NCBI GenBank assembly: GCA_039177555.1
Contig: JBCDFV010000019.1
Span: 1 to 64,000, forward strand
DNA: 64,000 bases
Reading direction: 5' to 3'
DNA from: JANQGH01 sp039177555
GTDB taxonomy: Bacteria; Pseudomonadota; Alphaproteobacteria; DSM-16000; Inquilinaceae
The notes beneath the pieces were generated by a model. It worked only from the letters and a program-made list of their open reading frames with translations, was not told the origin of the DNA and searched no databases. Each line of letters starts with the position of its first letter. The first letter of the stretch is position 1. Made by a program: the position numbers and the translations under genes. Shown one piece after another: positions 24,423 through 32,536 of the stretch.

Positions 24423-25157
24423 TCAGGGCACGAAGTCGTCCAGATAGAGCGGCAGCATCTCGCGCCAGGTCGGCCAGTCGTGGTCGTAGGTCTCGCCCCA
24501 GGGATCGACCCGGTTGGGAATGCCCTTGGCGCCCAGGATGTCGGCCATGGCCCAGCTCTCGCCGGGGCTCTCCCATCGGCCCTGGCCAAAGGCCATGAGG
24601 ATGAAGCGCTGGCGCAACTGGTCGAGCATCTGGCCCTCGCCAAGCTGGGGCAGGAAGGCGCGCGGCGAGGCGAAGTAGAAATCCTCGTTGCCTTGGAACC
24701 CGAACAGCCGTTCCAGATCGTATGTGCCGCTCATGGCGATCGCGGTGCGGAACAGCCAGGGGTAGCGGCAGGTCACCGCGACGGATGTGAAGGCGCCGAT
24801 CGAAGCGCCGGCCGCGACGATCTCGATTGCGTCATTCTGGCAATCGGAGCGGATCGCGGGCACGACCTCGTACGCGACGTAGTTTTCATACTGGTTCAAC
24901 AACCAGCAACGATGCTCGACCGACCCCTCATGCGCCGACAAGGCCCGTCCTGCCAAGCTGTCGCAAGAATAGATCTTGATCCGCCCCGCCTCGATCAGCG
25001 GCCTGAGGGCGTCGATCAGGTGCATGCGCTCCACTTCCTCGGCGTCGCCGCCGGCGGTTGGAAACAGCAGCACCGGCTGGCCCCAATGGCCCCAACGGAC
25101 CATCGTTATGTCCTGATGGCAGCGCGCCGAATGCCACCTAGAAACCGTCTTGGTCAC
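24423..25157 (-). CDS. Esterase-family alpha/beta hydrolase (third gene of operon)
   Basis: The 244-residue cytoplasmic protein is of the putative-esterase (D-type) alpha/beta-hydrolase family. VRWGHWGQPVLLFPTAGGDAEE is the N-terminal strand-turn that forms the oxyanion region. The nucleophile elbow is GASIGAF, and a late DHDWPTW gives the catalytic His. The start is a GTG at 25155-25157 directed by an excellent AGGAAGGGG (25164-25172). This makes it overlap the ATP-grasp gene by 20 bases, so translation is coupled. There is no signal peptide. Substrate unknown; the context suggests it acts on the product of the neighbouring ligase. Confidence 0.78.
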   Translation of the reverse strand: MTKTVSRWHSARCHQDITMVRWGHWGQPVLLFPTAGGDAEEVERMHLIDALRPLIEAGRIKIYSCDSLAGRALSAHEGSVEHRCWLLNQYENYVAYEVVPAIRSDCQNDAIEIVAAGASIGAFTSVAVTCRYPWLFRTAIAMSGTYDLERLFGFQGNEDFYFASPRAFLPQLGEGQMLDQLRQRFILMAFGQGRWESPGESWAMADILGAKGIPNRVDPWGETYDHDWPTWREMLPLYLDDFVP

Positions 25158-26394
25158 CGGCGGCCCCTTCCTGGTCGCGCCAAAGCTGGACACGGCCCCA
25201 AAACAGCTCCGTGAACTCGTCCACCTCATGGGCCGGGAACAGGGACGAGACCTTCTGGTGGATCGCGTCGCGCATGGCTGGCGAGCCGAAGAACGTGTAA
25301 GCCAACTCATCGAGATGCCCCAGCCGGGTGCGGCAAAACTCTCGGAACTTCTCGGTCTCGAACCGCTCATGCGCGATCCTGGCGTATTCGCGCAGCTTCT
25401 CCCTCGGCGGCAGGTCCCGATCCGCCACCTTGTAGAACGGTGCCCAGTCCATGTTCTTGCGCATCGGGCGCTCGGTGGCGGCGGCGAAGATCGACCAGCG
25501 CAGATTGGCCTTGATCAGCCACGGAAAGTGATAGTGCAGCGAGGTCACCTGGCTGTCCGGGCAGGCATTGGCAAAATCGATCGGATGCCAGATGCCGTCG
25601 CGCCGCAGCGCCTCGCACGAGTTGAAGTCCCAGCCGAAGAAGGCGTTGATGGTCAGCGTCATGTCCTCCAGCACGGATTGGTCTTCGGCGGACAGAAAAT
25701 CGATGTCCAGGCGGTAGCGGTCGTGCAGCGGCGCGGCGGGGTCGTAGTTCACCTTGCGCGTCTGCGGCCCCAGCCCGACGCAGCGAACGAACCAGTCATG
25801 CGGCAGGATGGCGGCCTGCAGGTTCATGATTTCCGTGCCGCTGGCGTCGTAGGCACGATGAAAGCTCTCCGCGTCGTCGATCTTACTCACGCCCTTCCAG
25901 CCGCCGCCATGATAGGGCTTCATGAAGAACGGATAGCCGATCTGATCGCCGATCTCCTCCAACGAAAACATGCGCGCATACTGTCTCAGGGTCGGTTCCA
26001 AATCGTCCGACGGGTCGTACGATTTGGCCGGCAGCATCCAGGTGTCCGGCACCGGCAGGCCCAGGCGCATCATGGCGGCGTAGGAGGTGTGCTTCTCGTT
26101 CGACTGCAGCGACCAGGGATTGTTGTAGACATAGAGGTCGTTCAGCAGGATGGCCTTTTTGATCCATTCCCGGCTGACCGAATACCAATGGGTCAGCCTG
26201 TCGATGACGACGTCGTACTTCACCGGCTGGCGCAGGTTGAACGGCTCGATCGTCACCCGCTCGCAGCTAAAGGCCAGGCGGCGGCCGTCCAGTTCGAAGT
26301 CGAGCTTCAACTGGTCGAACAGGGTCTCGTAACAGATCGGCCAGCAGATATCGGCCCCCAACGACAGTCCGATGTTGACCGTGCGATTGCTCAT
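25138..26394 (-). CDS. ATP-grasp ligase-like protein (second gene of operon)
   Basis: The 418-residue protein has an N-terminal pre-ATP-grasp region with VIDRLTHW. The ATP-grasp core starts near residue 100: NEKHTSYAAMMRLGLPVPDTW, then the nucleotide-binding strand and glycine loop YPFFMKPYHGGGWKG (Lys159), and further on PIDFANACPDSQ as the metal-binding Asp/Asn end of the fold. ATP-grasp enzymes of this RimK/GshB shape join a carboxylate to an amine or thiol through an acyl-phosphate. The substrates cannot be named. It lies between two esterase-like hydrolases and is tightly coupled to one. GGAGG precedes the ATG at 26394. Confidence 0.75.
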   Translation of the reverse strand: MSNRTVNIGLSLGADICWPICYETLFDQLKLDFELDGRRLAFSCERVTIEPFNLRQPVKYDVVIDRLTHWYSVSREWIKKAILLNDLYVYNNPWSLQSNEKHTSYAAMMRLGLPVPDTWMLPAKSYDPSDDLEPTLRQYARMFSLEEIGDQIGYPFFMKPYHGGGWKGVSKIDDAESFHRAYDASGTEIMNLQAAILPHDWFVRCVGLGPQTRKVNYDPAAPLHDRYRLDIDFLSAEDQSVLEDMTLTINAFFGWDFNSCEALRRDGIWHPIDFANACPDSQVTSLHYHFPWLIKANLRWSIFAAATERPMRKNMDWAPFYKVADRDLPPREKLREYARIAHERFETEKFREFCRTRLGHLDELAYTFFGSPAMRDAIHQKVSSLFPAHEVDEFTELFWGRVQLWRDQEGAAGDQDGF

Positions 26395-26431
26395 CTTGCC
26401 TCCGCCATTCCCGCCGCCGGTTTGAGCCCGG

Positions 26432-27601
26432 TCAGCCTTCAGTGTCGGGCCGTCGCAGGACCCACATCAGCCCGTCGCGCAACTGGTCGCGCCAATTGTG
26501 CCAATGGTGCCCGTCCCATGCGCTTTTGAACAGAACCTCGACGCCGTGCGAGCGCAGGAAGCCGGCCAGCGCCCGGTTTTCGTCCGCCAGTCCCTCAAGC
26601 TCGCCGGTCGAGACAAACGCACGGGTGCCGGGTATCGGCGGTGCGCGTCGCAGGGCCCTGACCAGCCGTGCGATCTGATGAAAGACCGGATGTTGGCGTT
26701 GCTCCAGCGCGCGATCATCCAGAATGAACGTGCCGGACTTCAGAATCAGGCCGCCAAAAACGCCCGGATAGCGAAAGGCGGTGGCCAGCGATGCCACGGC
26801 CCCAAGGCTGGCGCCCAGCAGCACGCGATTGGCTGCGTCGGTTGAGATGCGATAGCGCGTGGTGATCGCCGGCAACAGCTCATTGACCACGTAGCGCGCA
26901 TGGTCCCGGGCCGTCGCATACTCGCCCATGCGATCCTTGGTTTGGATCAGCACGGCCACCAGAGGCGGGATGTCGCCCCTGTCGATCAGATTGTCGAGCG
27001 ATGTCTTCAGGCTGGCGTAGGTGTCGAAGTCATCGCCGTCATGGATGATGACGAGCGGGTAGGGCGCGTCGGCGTCGTAACCCGCCGGCAGATAGGCCCG
27101 TTCATGCCGGGCCTCGCCGAACGTCTCGCTGTCGACAGCCAAGGTCTCGACCGCGCCTTCGGGTGCACCGAGCGGCGTGCTCCAAACAGGCGGGCGGTAG
27201 CCCCATGTGCGACAGACCGAGTTCTCACCGAACGGATCGCCGGCCCGCGCCGGGTTCAACGGGTCGAGGATCCAATGCTCGCCATCGGCGTCGTGAACGG
27301 CCAGCTTGTACTCGAACCGGCCGCCATCTTCGACCGGTAAGGTCAGCAGCCACAGATCGGTGTTGGGCACCGGGTCAAAGCTGGTCCGGTCGACGCCCGT
27401 ATGTATCCAGCGCAGCAGTTCGACCCTTTCGGCCGCGCCGCGCCAGGCGAACGTTGCGGTGCCCGGTGCCGTCAACGGGAACGCGTTTGCCGCCAGAAAT
27501 GCATCGACCGCGCGGGGATCAAATCGACCCTCGGCGACGAACGCAGTCATCGACGGATGCCGCTCACTCAGATCCGCATTGGCGCTATCGTTTGTCCGCA
27601 T
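26432..27601 (-). CDS. Fes-type esterase with N-terminal domain (first gene of operon)
   Basis: The 389-residue protein resembles enterochelin esterases. An N-terminal beta-rich domain (WRGAAERVELLRWI, FEYKLAVHDADGEHW) is followed from about residue 160 by an alpha/beta hydrolase with ARHERAYLPAGYD, VIIHDGDDF, the nucleophile elbow LLGASLGAVAS and a terminal WDGHHWHNWRDQL holding the catalytic His. There is no signal peptide, so it is cytoplasmic. True enterochelin esterase is unlikely, since no siderophore genes are near. It is 37 bases upstream of the ATP-grasp gene and probably heads a three-gene operon. Confidence 0.75.
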   Translation of the reverse strand: MRTNDSANADLSERHPSMTAFVAEGRFDPRAVDAFLAANAFPLTAPGTATFAWRGAAERVELLRWIHTGVDRTSFDPVPNTDLWLLTLPVEDGGRFEYKLAVHDADGEHWILDPLNPARAGDPFGENSVCRTWGYRPPVWSTPLGAPEGAVETLAVDSETFGEARHERAYLPAGYDADAPYPLVIIHDGDDFDTYASLKTSLDNLIDRGDIPPLVAVLIQTKDRMGEYATARDHARYVVNELLPAITTRYRISTDAANRVLLGASLGAVASLATAFRYPGVFGGLILKSGTFILDDRALEQRQHPVFHQIARLVRALRRAPPIPGTRAFVSTGELEGLADENRALAGFLRSHGVEVLFKSAWDGHHWHNWRDQLRDGLMWVLRRPDTEG

Positions 27602-27699
27602 TACGTCTTTTGGGTCCGACCTCGCTTAAGGGGTGGTTCGATCATCCGGGGACGTCGATATCAGTCGCTGATTCTGCTCAGCTTACCGGGGGGCCGCAC

Positions 27700-28179
27700 T
27701 TACCTGTACTGGGCCGCTGCAATGAATTCGTCGAACGCTTCGCACCATATGAGCACGGTTGTGTAGTCATCGACATTCACGTCGCCAGGGATATCCAGGG
27801 CGAAGCCCTCAAAGGAATTGACCGGTCCAATCGCCTGGCTTTCGTCCTTCAAAGGAAGAAAGTCATCCTCGTCCTCGACGAACTGCGGCACGAGATAGAC
27901 GACGTAGTCGGGCCCCGGTGCCAGTTCCCCTTGGTGCACGATCTGCGTCGGCGTCAGACTGATCGTCCCTTCACCCCAGTGGAGAAAGTCGTTCCCCCGC
28001 AGATCCTCCGCGATGTCAGCCGTGTAGAGTGCGTTCTCGGCAATCGCTTCGAGTGTTGCCGCGTCTGGAGACGGTCGCTCGGTCAAAATAGGCAGCATGT
28101 AGACACCAAGAACGAAACCTGCCGCCAAAAACAGCGCGTGCGTACAAATGCCGACCAGAACGATGATGGTGCGCCGCAT
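27700..28179 (-). CDS. DM13-domain secreted or membrane-anchored protein
   Basis: The 159-residue protein has an N-terminal hydrophobic helix (residues 4-28), so it is exported or anchored. The rest is a DM13 domain: LRGNDFLHWGEGTISLTPTQ, GPDYVVYLVPQFV, and the closing VLIWCEAFDEFIAAAQ with a conserved Cys. DM13 has been proposed to bind haem or act in electron transfer, but this is not established for this group. A good ribosome site GGAAAGG precedes the ATG. It stands alone between the esterase operon and a divergent dehydratase gene. Confidence 0.8.
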   Translation of the reverse strand: MRRTIIVLVGICTHALFLAAGFVLGVYMLPILTERPSPDAATLEAIAENALYTADIAEDLRGNDFLHWGEGTISLTPTQIVHQGELAPGPDYVVYLVPQFVEDEDDFLPLKDESQAIGPVNSFEGFALDIPGDVNVDDYTTVLIWCEAFDEFIAAAQYR

Positions 28180-28460
28180 GATTTGTGCCTTTCCGAGCGT
28201 ATTTCAGTTGAGCCGGCCGCAAGCGCCAAGCGCCAATCGGCATAGCAGCCCATCGGACCTCGGTTCCAACTGGATGAAAGGTCAGGGCCCGGTCAAGAGC
28301 CCTGAACCAAACCTTGCTCGTGCGGCCGGGCAAACCGTGAGCCGGCCAATTGACGTGCCGCAAGAAAAACACCGTCAACCCAGCCCTTTGCGGTACGGGC
28401 TTGTGGCCGGGCGATCACTGAAGTTGGATAGGCGGCTGACAAACCAAAGCCGGAGACCGT

Positions 28461-29450
28461 ATGACCACGCCCCCGACCATGGCCGAGATCGAGGCGACCC
28501 GCGCGCGCATCGCGCCCTATGTGCTGGAAACCCCGATACTGCCGTACTACGGCAGCAGCCTGTCCCGGCGCTTGCCGGCGGGCACCGAGCCCGTGCTGAA
28601 GCTGGAACTGTTCCAGCGGACGGGCAGTTTCAAAGCACGCGGCGCGGTGAACGTGATGCTGTCCCTGTCGGACGCGGAACGCTCGCGAGGGGTCGTGGCC
28701 GCGTCGGCCGGCAACCACGCTATGGCGACCGCCTATGCCGCGAACGTGCTGGGCATCTCCGCGAAGGTGGCGATGCCAAAGTCGTCCAACCCGTTCCGCG
28801 TCGCGCGCTGCCGTGGGTTCGGGGCGGACATCGTCTTCGCCGATCATGTCGGTGAGTTGTTCGAGCTGGTCGAAACGATCCAGCGGGACGAAGGCCGTGC
28901 CATGGTCCACCCGTTCGAGGGCCCGCGCACGTTCGAGGGCACGGCCACCGTGGGCTGGGAGATCGCTCGCGACGCCCCGGACCTGGACGCGGTTATCGTG
29001 CCGGTCGGCGGCGGCGGTCTGATCTCGGGCATCGCCTCGGCGATCAAGCAGTTGAAGCCCGATTGCGCCGTCTTCGGCGTCGAACCGGCCGGGGCCCAGG
29101 GCATGACGCTCAGCCTCGCCGCCGGTGCCCCCTTGGACAAGGTGACGGTCAACACCATCGCCGACAGCCTCGGCGCCCCGCACCACCGCGCCGGCTCGTT
29201 CGCCCTGGTCCAGCGTTTCGTCGACGACATGGTCACGGTCGAGGACCAGGAGATGATCGACGCCATGGCCCTCATGTTCGGCGATCTGAAGCTGGCCGTG
29301 GAACCGGCCGGCGCGGCCGCGCTCGCGGCACTGCTGGGCCCGCTGAAATCCAGGCTGGCCGGCAAGCGCGTCGGCATCGTCGTCTGCGGCACGAACATCG
29401 ACCAGGAGAGCTACTGCAAGCTGTTGGGCCGCGCATCGGCTGAGGCGTAG
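28461..29450 (+). CDS. Threonine/serine dehydratase-like PLP enzyme
   Basis: The 329-residue fold-type II PLP enzyme has the PLP lysine in RTGSFKARGA (near residue 57), the SAGNHAMATAYAA phosphate-side loop and VPVGGGGLISGIA, the glycine-rich phosphate-binding loop. It lacks the C-terminal regulatory domain of biosynthetic IlvA, so it resembles catabolic threonine dehydratase, serine racemase or hydroxyaspartate dehydratase. Sequence alone does not choose among them. A stem-loop (CAGGGC/GCCCTG at 28283-28304) lies in the upstream 280 bases. Confidence 0.85.
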   Translation: MTTPPTMAEIEATRARIAPYVLETPILPYYGSSLSRRLPAGTEPVLKLELFQRTGSFKARGAVNVMLSLSDAERSRGVVAASAGNHAMATAYAANVLGISAKVAMPKSSNPFRVARCRGFGADIVFADHVGELFELVETIQRDEGRAMVHPFEGPRTFEGTATVGWEIARDAPDLDAVIVPVGGGGLISGIASAIKQLKPDCAVFGVEPAGAQGMTLSLAAGAPLDKVTVNTIADSLGAPHHRAGSFALVQRFVDDMVTVEDQEMIDAMALMFGDLKLAVEPAGAAALAALLGPLKSRLAGKRVGIVVCGTNIDQESYCKLLGRASAEA

Positions 29451-29651
29451 CGCGCAACGACCCAACTGAGCAGGCCGGACGAGACGTTGCCCGTACCGGT
29501 CCCGCACGTCCTTTGCCTGCTGCGGGTCGCACACGCGTGTGACAGGGACCTCGGCCGGCAGGCTTGAGCAGCCGACCATGGTGCGCGCGCCGGCGGCGAT
29601 CGGGCGGCGCAATTGCCGGACTCGTGATTACGATGAAGCGGGGTGCTGCCG

Positions 29652-30047
29652 TCATGCGCCAGAGGCATCAACCTTCCACCAGCGCGGACACTTTGCGCGG
29701 TAGGAGTGCGAAGTTGGCCTCAACTCGCGGTAACCTGGCTTGTCGAAGACACCGAGAAGCAGCGCGATCGTCGGCTCATCGTCGATGGCCCCGATCGTGC
29801 CCCCGCAAGACCTGCAGTAGGCGCGGCTGGAGTATTCGGACGACCGATACGTCGCGGGGGCGCCATTTCTCCCGGTCCAAGCGACTGAGTCCTTTGGAAA
29901 CTCAACCCAGGCAACGGTCAACGCGCCGCTGTGCCGCTGGCACATCTTGCACGAGCAGGTGTGGGGTCTGAGCGGGGGGCCAAGGGCGCGAAAACGCGTG
30001 GCGCCGCACAGGCAGCCGCCGTCGTAAGCGCGTGGTTTTTTGGTCAT
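29652..30047 (-). CDS. GFA-family zinc protein
   Basis: The 131-residue protein matches the glutathione-dependent formaldehyde-activating (GFA) fold. The zinc cysteines are in order: GGCLCGATRF near residue 12, CSCKMCQRHSG near 31, and YCRSCGG near 78. Most members of this family are unstudied and few act on formaldehyde, so no substrate is named. The ATG at 30045-30047 has only a weak ribosome site. It stands alone. Confidence 0.85.
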   Translation of the reverse strand: MTKKPRAYDGGCLCGATRFRALGPPLRPHTCSCKMCQRHSGALTVAWVEFPKDSVAWTGRNGAPATYRSSEYSSRAYCRSCGGTIGAIDDEPTIALLLGVFDKPGYRELRPTSHSYRAKCPRWWKVDASGA

Positions 30048-30309
30048 GGGTCTCGTCGGCTGGGTCTCGCGGGGTCGGCGTTCGACACGTAAGAGGCAAC
30101 GTCGGACCCATCAAGAGCGGCGGGCCGTCAGTTGGTGCCGTTCGATCGAGAGGAGCAGACCCGGTTGTCGTTTCGACCAGCGCCTGCCGGCTCGGCGAGG
30201 TCGGCTTTCCCCAACACCCCGGCGCCGACTCACACGCCTCGGTCGCGCACTTCCTCCTGGCGGAGGCGAGGCAGGCCAATCACATCCGAAAGGTAGTCGC
30301 ATTATGTGG

Positions 30310-30864
30310 TTAAGCGGGCGGCAAAGCCTGTTTCAGGACGGCGTCAATGAACGGTGCCTTTCCTGCCAAGTACTCTGCGATGCCGCCCGTATTCTCCCGT
30401 TCCAGCCTTAGTTTCAATTGCTGATACCGACGTCGTGTCGCTGGGTCGGCTCTAAGCAGGTCGCGAAAAGCCAGCATGCGTGCGATCTGAGGATGGCCTG
30501 ATTTGCAGACATGCACTTTGTGAGTTCGCCGGGTCTCGACGTTTCGCCGGTAAAAGTGGTGGTCTTCGAACAGGTCCTTCCCGCGAACGTAGCCGAGATC
30601 CAGCATGGCGAGTTGAACCGAGGCAGTATCGTCGTGTGTTGCGACCTCGACCAAAAGGTCGATCTCTGACTTAGCTGCCAGATCCTGTACCGCCGTGCTT
30701 CCGACATGGAAGATCGCGACCAGGTCTTGGCCGAAGGCCGGCCCAATCCGTGCTCGCTCCATTTCGAACAGCCCGGGCCAGTTCGGGTCATAGGGTGTGA
30801 TTCTGCTTGTGAGCGGCACGTCTCGCTCGCATCTGTGGTGAGCGTTGGTCGTTGCCGAAGCCAC
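30310..30864 (-). CDS. GrpB-family nucleotidyltransferase-like protein
   Basis: The 184-residue protein shows the UPF0157/GrpB pattern: YDPNWPGLFEMERARIG, then IFHVGSTAVQDLAAKSEIDLLVEV, where the GS and the spaced acidic residues are the nucleotidyltransferase core, and FYRRNVETRRTHKVHVC. C-terminal helix: RRYQQLKLRLE. Some GrpB-like domains are fused to CoaE; this one is free. The real start is uncertain, because the first available codon is a GTG at 30864 and the family usually begins near ITPYDPNWP. Confidence 0.82.
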   Translation of the reverse strand: MASATTNAHHRCERDVPLTSRITPYDPNWPGLFEMERARIGPAFGQDLVAIFHVGSTAVQDLAAKSEIDLLVEVATHDDTASVQLAMLDLGYVRGKDLFEDHHFYRRNVETRRTHKVHVCKSGHPQIARMLAFRDLLRADPATRRRYQQLKLRLERENTGGIAEYLAGKAPFIDAVLKQALPPA

Positions 30865-30942
30865 AACACGTCGCGCGGCCCGAAGCGCTGTCGATCAGGC
30901 CTGACTGATGTCGATTGTCGGCATCGTGTTGCGGCTCGATCG

Positions 30943-31440
30943 TCAACTAACCTCATAGCACTTGCAAACCACGCCCTCGGGCCGGCGATAGGTTCGAAAG
31001 CCCATGGCCTCGTAGTACGCTTGGCCCTCTTGATTGGTCGCGCCGATATAGGCCTCGATGGCCGGAACTCCCGCCTGGCGGGCGACATCCAGGGTCGCCG
31101 CGAACAGTCGTGTGCCAACGCCGCGACGTGCGGCGCGCGGACTGATGTGCGTGCCGATCAACGCCCAGCCGACGGGTGCGCTGTAGACATTTCCTTCGAC
31201 GGCGGTGCTGAGGGATTGGAAGCCCAGGATTTCACCGTGCTGGTCCACCGCCACGAAGCACTGGATGCGATGCGGATTCTCGATGTATTGGGTTCTGGTG
31301 AACGCCGGGTCGCTTGGCCTCGTCCGCTTGCCCGCCGCGGCCAGTTCTTGAAGGACGCGGCTGATCCCGTCGGTATCGGCACGTGTCGCGGGACGTATGC
31401 TTATGATCATCGTCGCAGGATCGTTGGGGGCAGTGCTCAT
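30943..31440 (-). CDS. GNAT-family acetyltransferase
   Basis: The 165-residue protein has one acetyl-CoA-binding domain: ISIRPATRADTDGISRVL at the N-terminus, THISPRAARRGVGTRLFAATLDVARQ for the pyrophosphate loop (RxxGxG), and YYEAMGFRTYRR, the closing motif. The acceptor substrate is unknown. It is on the same strand as and 78 bases before the GrpB gene; no link is evident. Confidence 0.85.
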   Translation of the reverse strand: MSTAPNDPATMIISIRPATRADTDGISRVLQELAAAGKRTRPSDPAFTRTQYIENPHRIQCFVAVDQHGEILGFQSLSTAVEGNVYSAPVGWALIGTHISPRAARRGVGTRLFAATLDVARQAGVPAIEAYIGATNQEGQAYYEAMGFRTYRRPEGVVCKCYEVS

Positions 31441-31583
31441 GCGGGGATCTGGTTCCTCGATGTCTGCGGTGCGGCCTTCAGGCGGTTAGGGCAAGGCTGG
31501 CGCGCCACGCGACCCTTCATGGCGGGAGTTCAAGCTGCACGATGAGGCAACATGCGCCCTGCGGCCAGGAAAGATAACAGGTG

Positions 31584-32387
31584 ATGGAAATGGCGACAGG
31601 TGAGAAAATCAGACTGCTCGTGAGGGCGGACGACGCCGGGTCTAGCTGGTCTTCGAACATGGGCTGCCTGAAGGCCTGCACGGACGGTATTGTCCGCAGC
31701 GTCGAGGTGATGATGCCATGCGCGTGGATCTCTCATGCCGCGCGGCTGTTCAACGCGCGGCCGGAGATCGATGTCGGGATCCATCTGACCCTGACCAGCG
31801 AGTGGGACGCGGTAAGGTGGCGCCCGCTGACCGATGCGCGAAGCCTCGTGGACGAAGACGGCTATTTCCGTCCGCTGCTGATGCCCCGGCCCGGCGACGA
31901 CCGGCCCAGCCTGCAGGAAAGCGACTGGTCCGTGGACGACATCGCGCGGGAACTCCGGGCCCAGATCGAAAGGGGCGTCGCGGCGTTCGACAATGCGAGC
32001 CATGTCAGCGCGCACATGGCCCCGCATTTCTCCGCCTTCGATCAGCGGGTCGGGGAGATCGTTGCCGAGCTTTGCCGTGAGTTTCAACTGATCGATGTTC
32101 CGCCGGGGCACGGGCTGACCCGGTTCGAAGGCTATGCAAAGCATCCGCGCAGCGCGGAGCGACGCGAGGCGGCTTTTGTCGAGCAGCTTGGCGCGCTGCA
32201 GGCCGGAACCTATATGTTCGTCGACCATCCGGCTGTTGAATCGCCTGAACTGCGGGCCACGGGCCATAAGGGCTATGAGGATGTTCTTCAGGATCGCACG
32301 ACCTGCCTGCCCGTGCTGGTCAGCGAGGGGGTGAAAGCAGCGGTCTCCAGCAACGCCATTGAGTTGATCGGCTACCGCGACCTTTGA
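31584..32387 (+). CDS. YdjC/ChbG-type carbohydrate deacetylase
   Basis: The protein has about 267 residues. The deacetylase core is seen as LLVRADDAGSS (metal Asp), DVGIHLTLTSEW (His) and ASHVSAHMAPHFSAFDQ (His pair). ChbG-type enzymes remove an acetyl group from chitooligosaccharides or related glycolipids. A later FVDHPAVES is typical of the family too. AGGAAAG precedes a GTG-ATG pair at 31581/31584; I used the ATG. The genes around it give no sugar context. Confidence 0.82.
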   Translation: MEMATGEKIRLLVRADDAGSSWSSNMGCLKACTDGIVRSVEVMMPCAWISHAARLFNARPEIDVGIHLTLTSEWDAVRWRPLTDARSLVDEDGYFRPLLMPRPGDDRPSLQESDWSVDDIARELRAQIERGVAAFDNASHVSAHMAPHFSAFDQRVGEIVAELCREFQLIDVPPGHGLTRFEGYAKHPRSAERREAAFVEQLGALQAGTYMFVDHPAVESPELRATGHKGYEDVLQDRTTCLPVLVSEGVKAAVSSNAIELIGYRDL

Positions 32388-32472
32388 GACCGCGCGGCCT
32401 CGTTTCGTTGCCGGCCGGCCCTCAACCGTTGCCGTTTCCGGGATAGGGCGACACACTGCGGCGTAGACACCA

Positions 32473-32494
32473 ACGGGGCCATGCGAGGCCCCGT
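32473..32494 (+). terminator. Hairpin between deacetylase and MFS genes
   Basis: ACGGGGCC at 32473-32480 pairs perfectly with GGCCCCGT at 32487-32494 around ATGCGA. There is no T run. It lies 85 bases after the deacetylase stop and 42 before the MFS start, so it may end the upstream message or fold in the MFS leader. Confidence 0.45.
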
Positions 32495-32536
32495 GGCGGT
32501 CGCCGGCGTGTGACACGGGGGGAACGCGAGGGCAAG

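Noticed and set aside
29451..29651. Minus-strand frames between the dehydratase and the GFA gene (for example ending near 29411 or 29612)
   Set aside because: They overlap the dehydratase gene or have no ribosome site, and I recognise no motif; the gap is left as non-coding.
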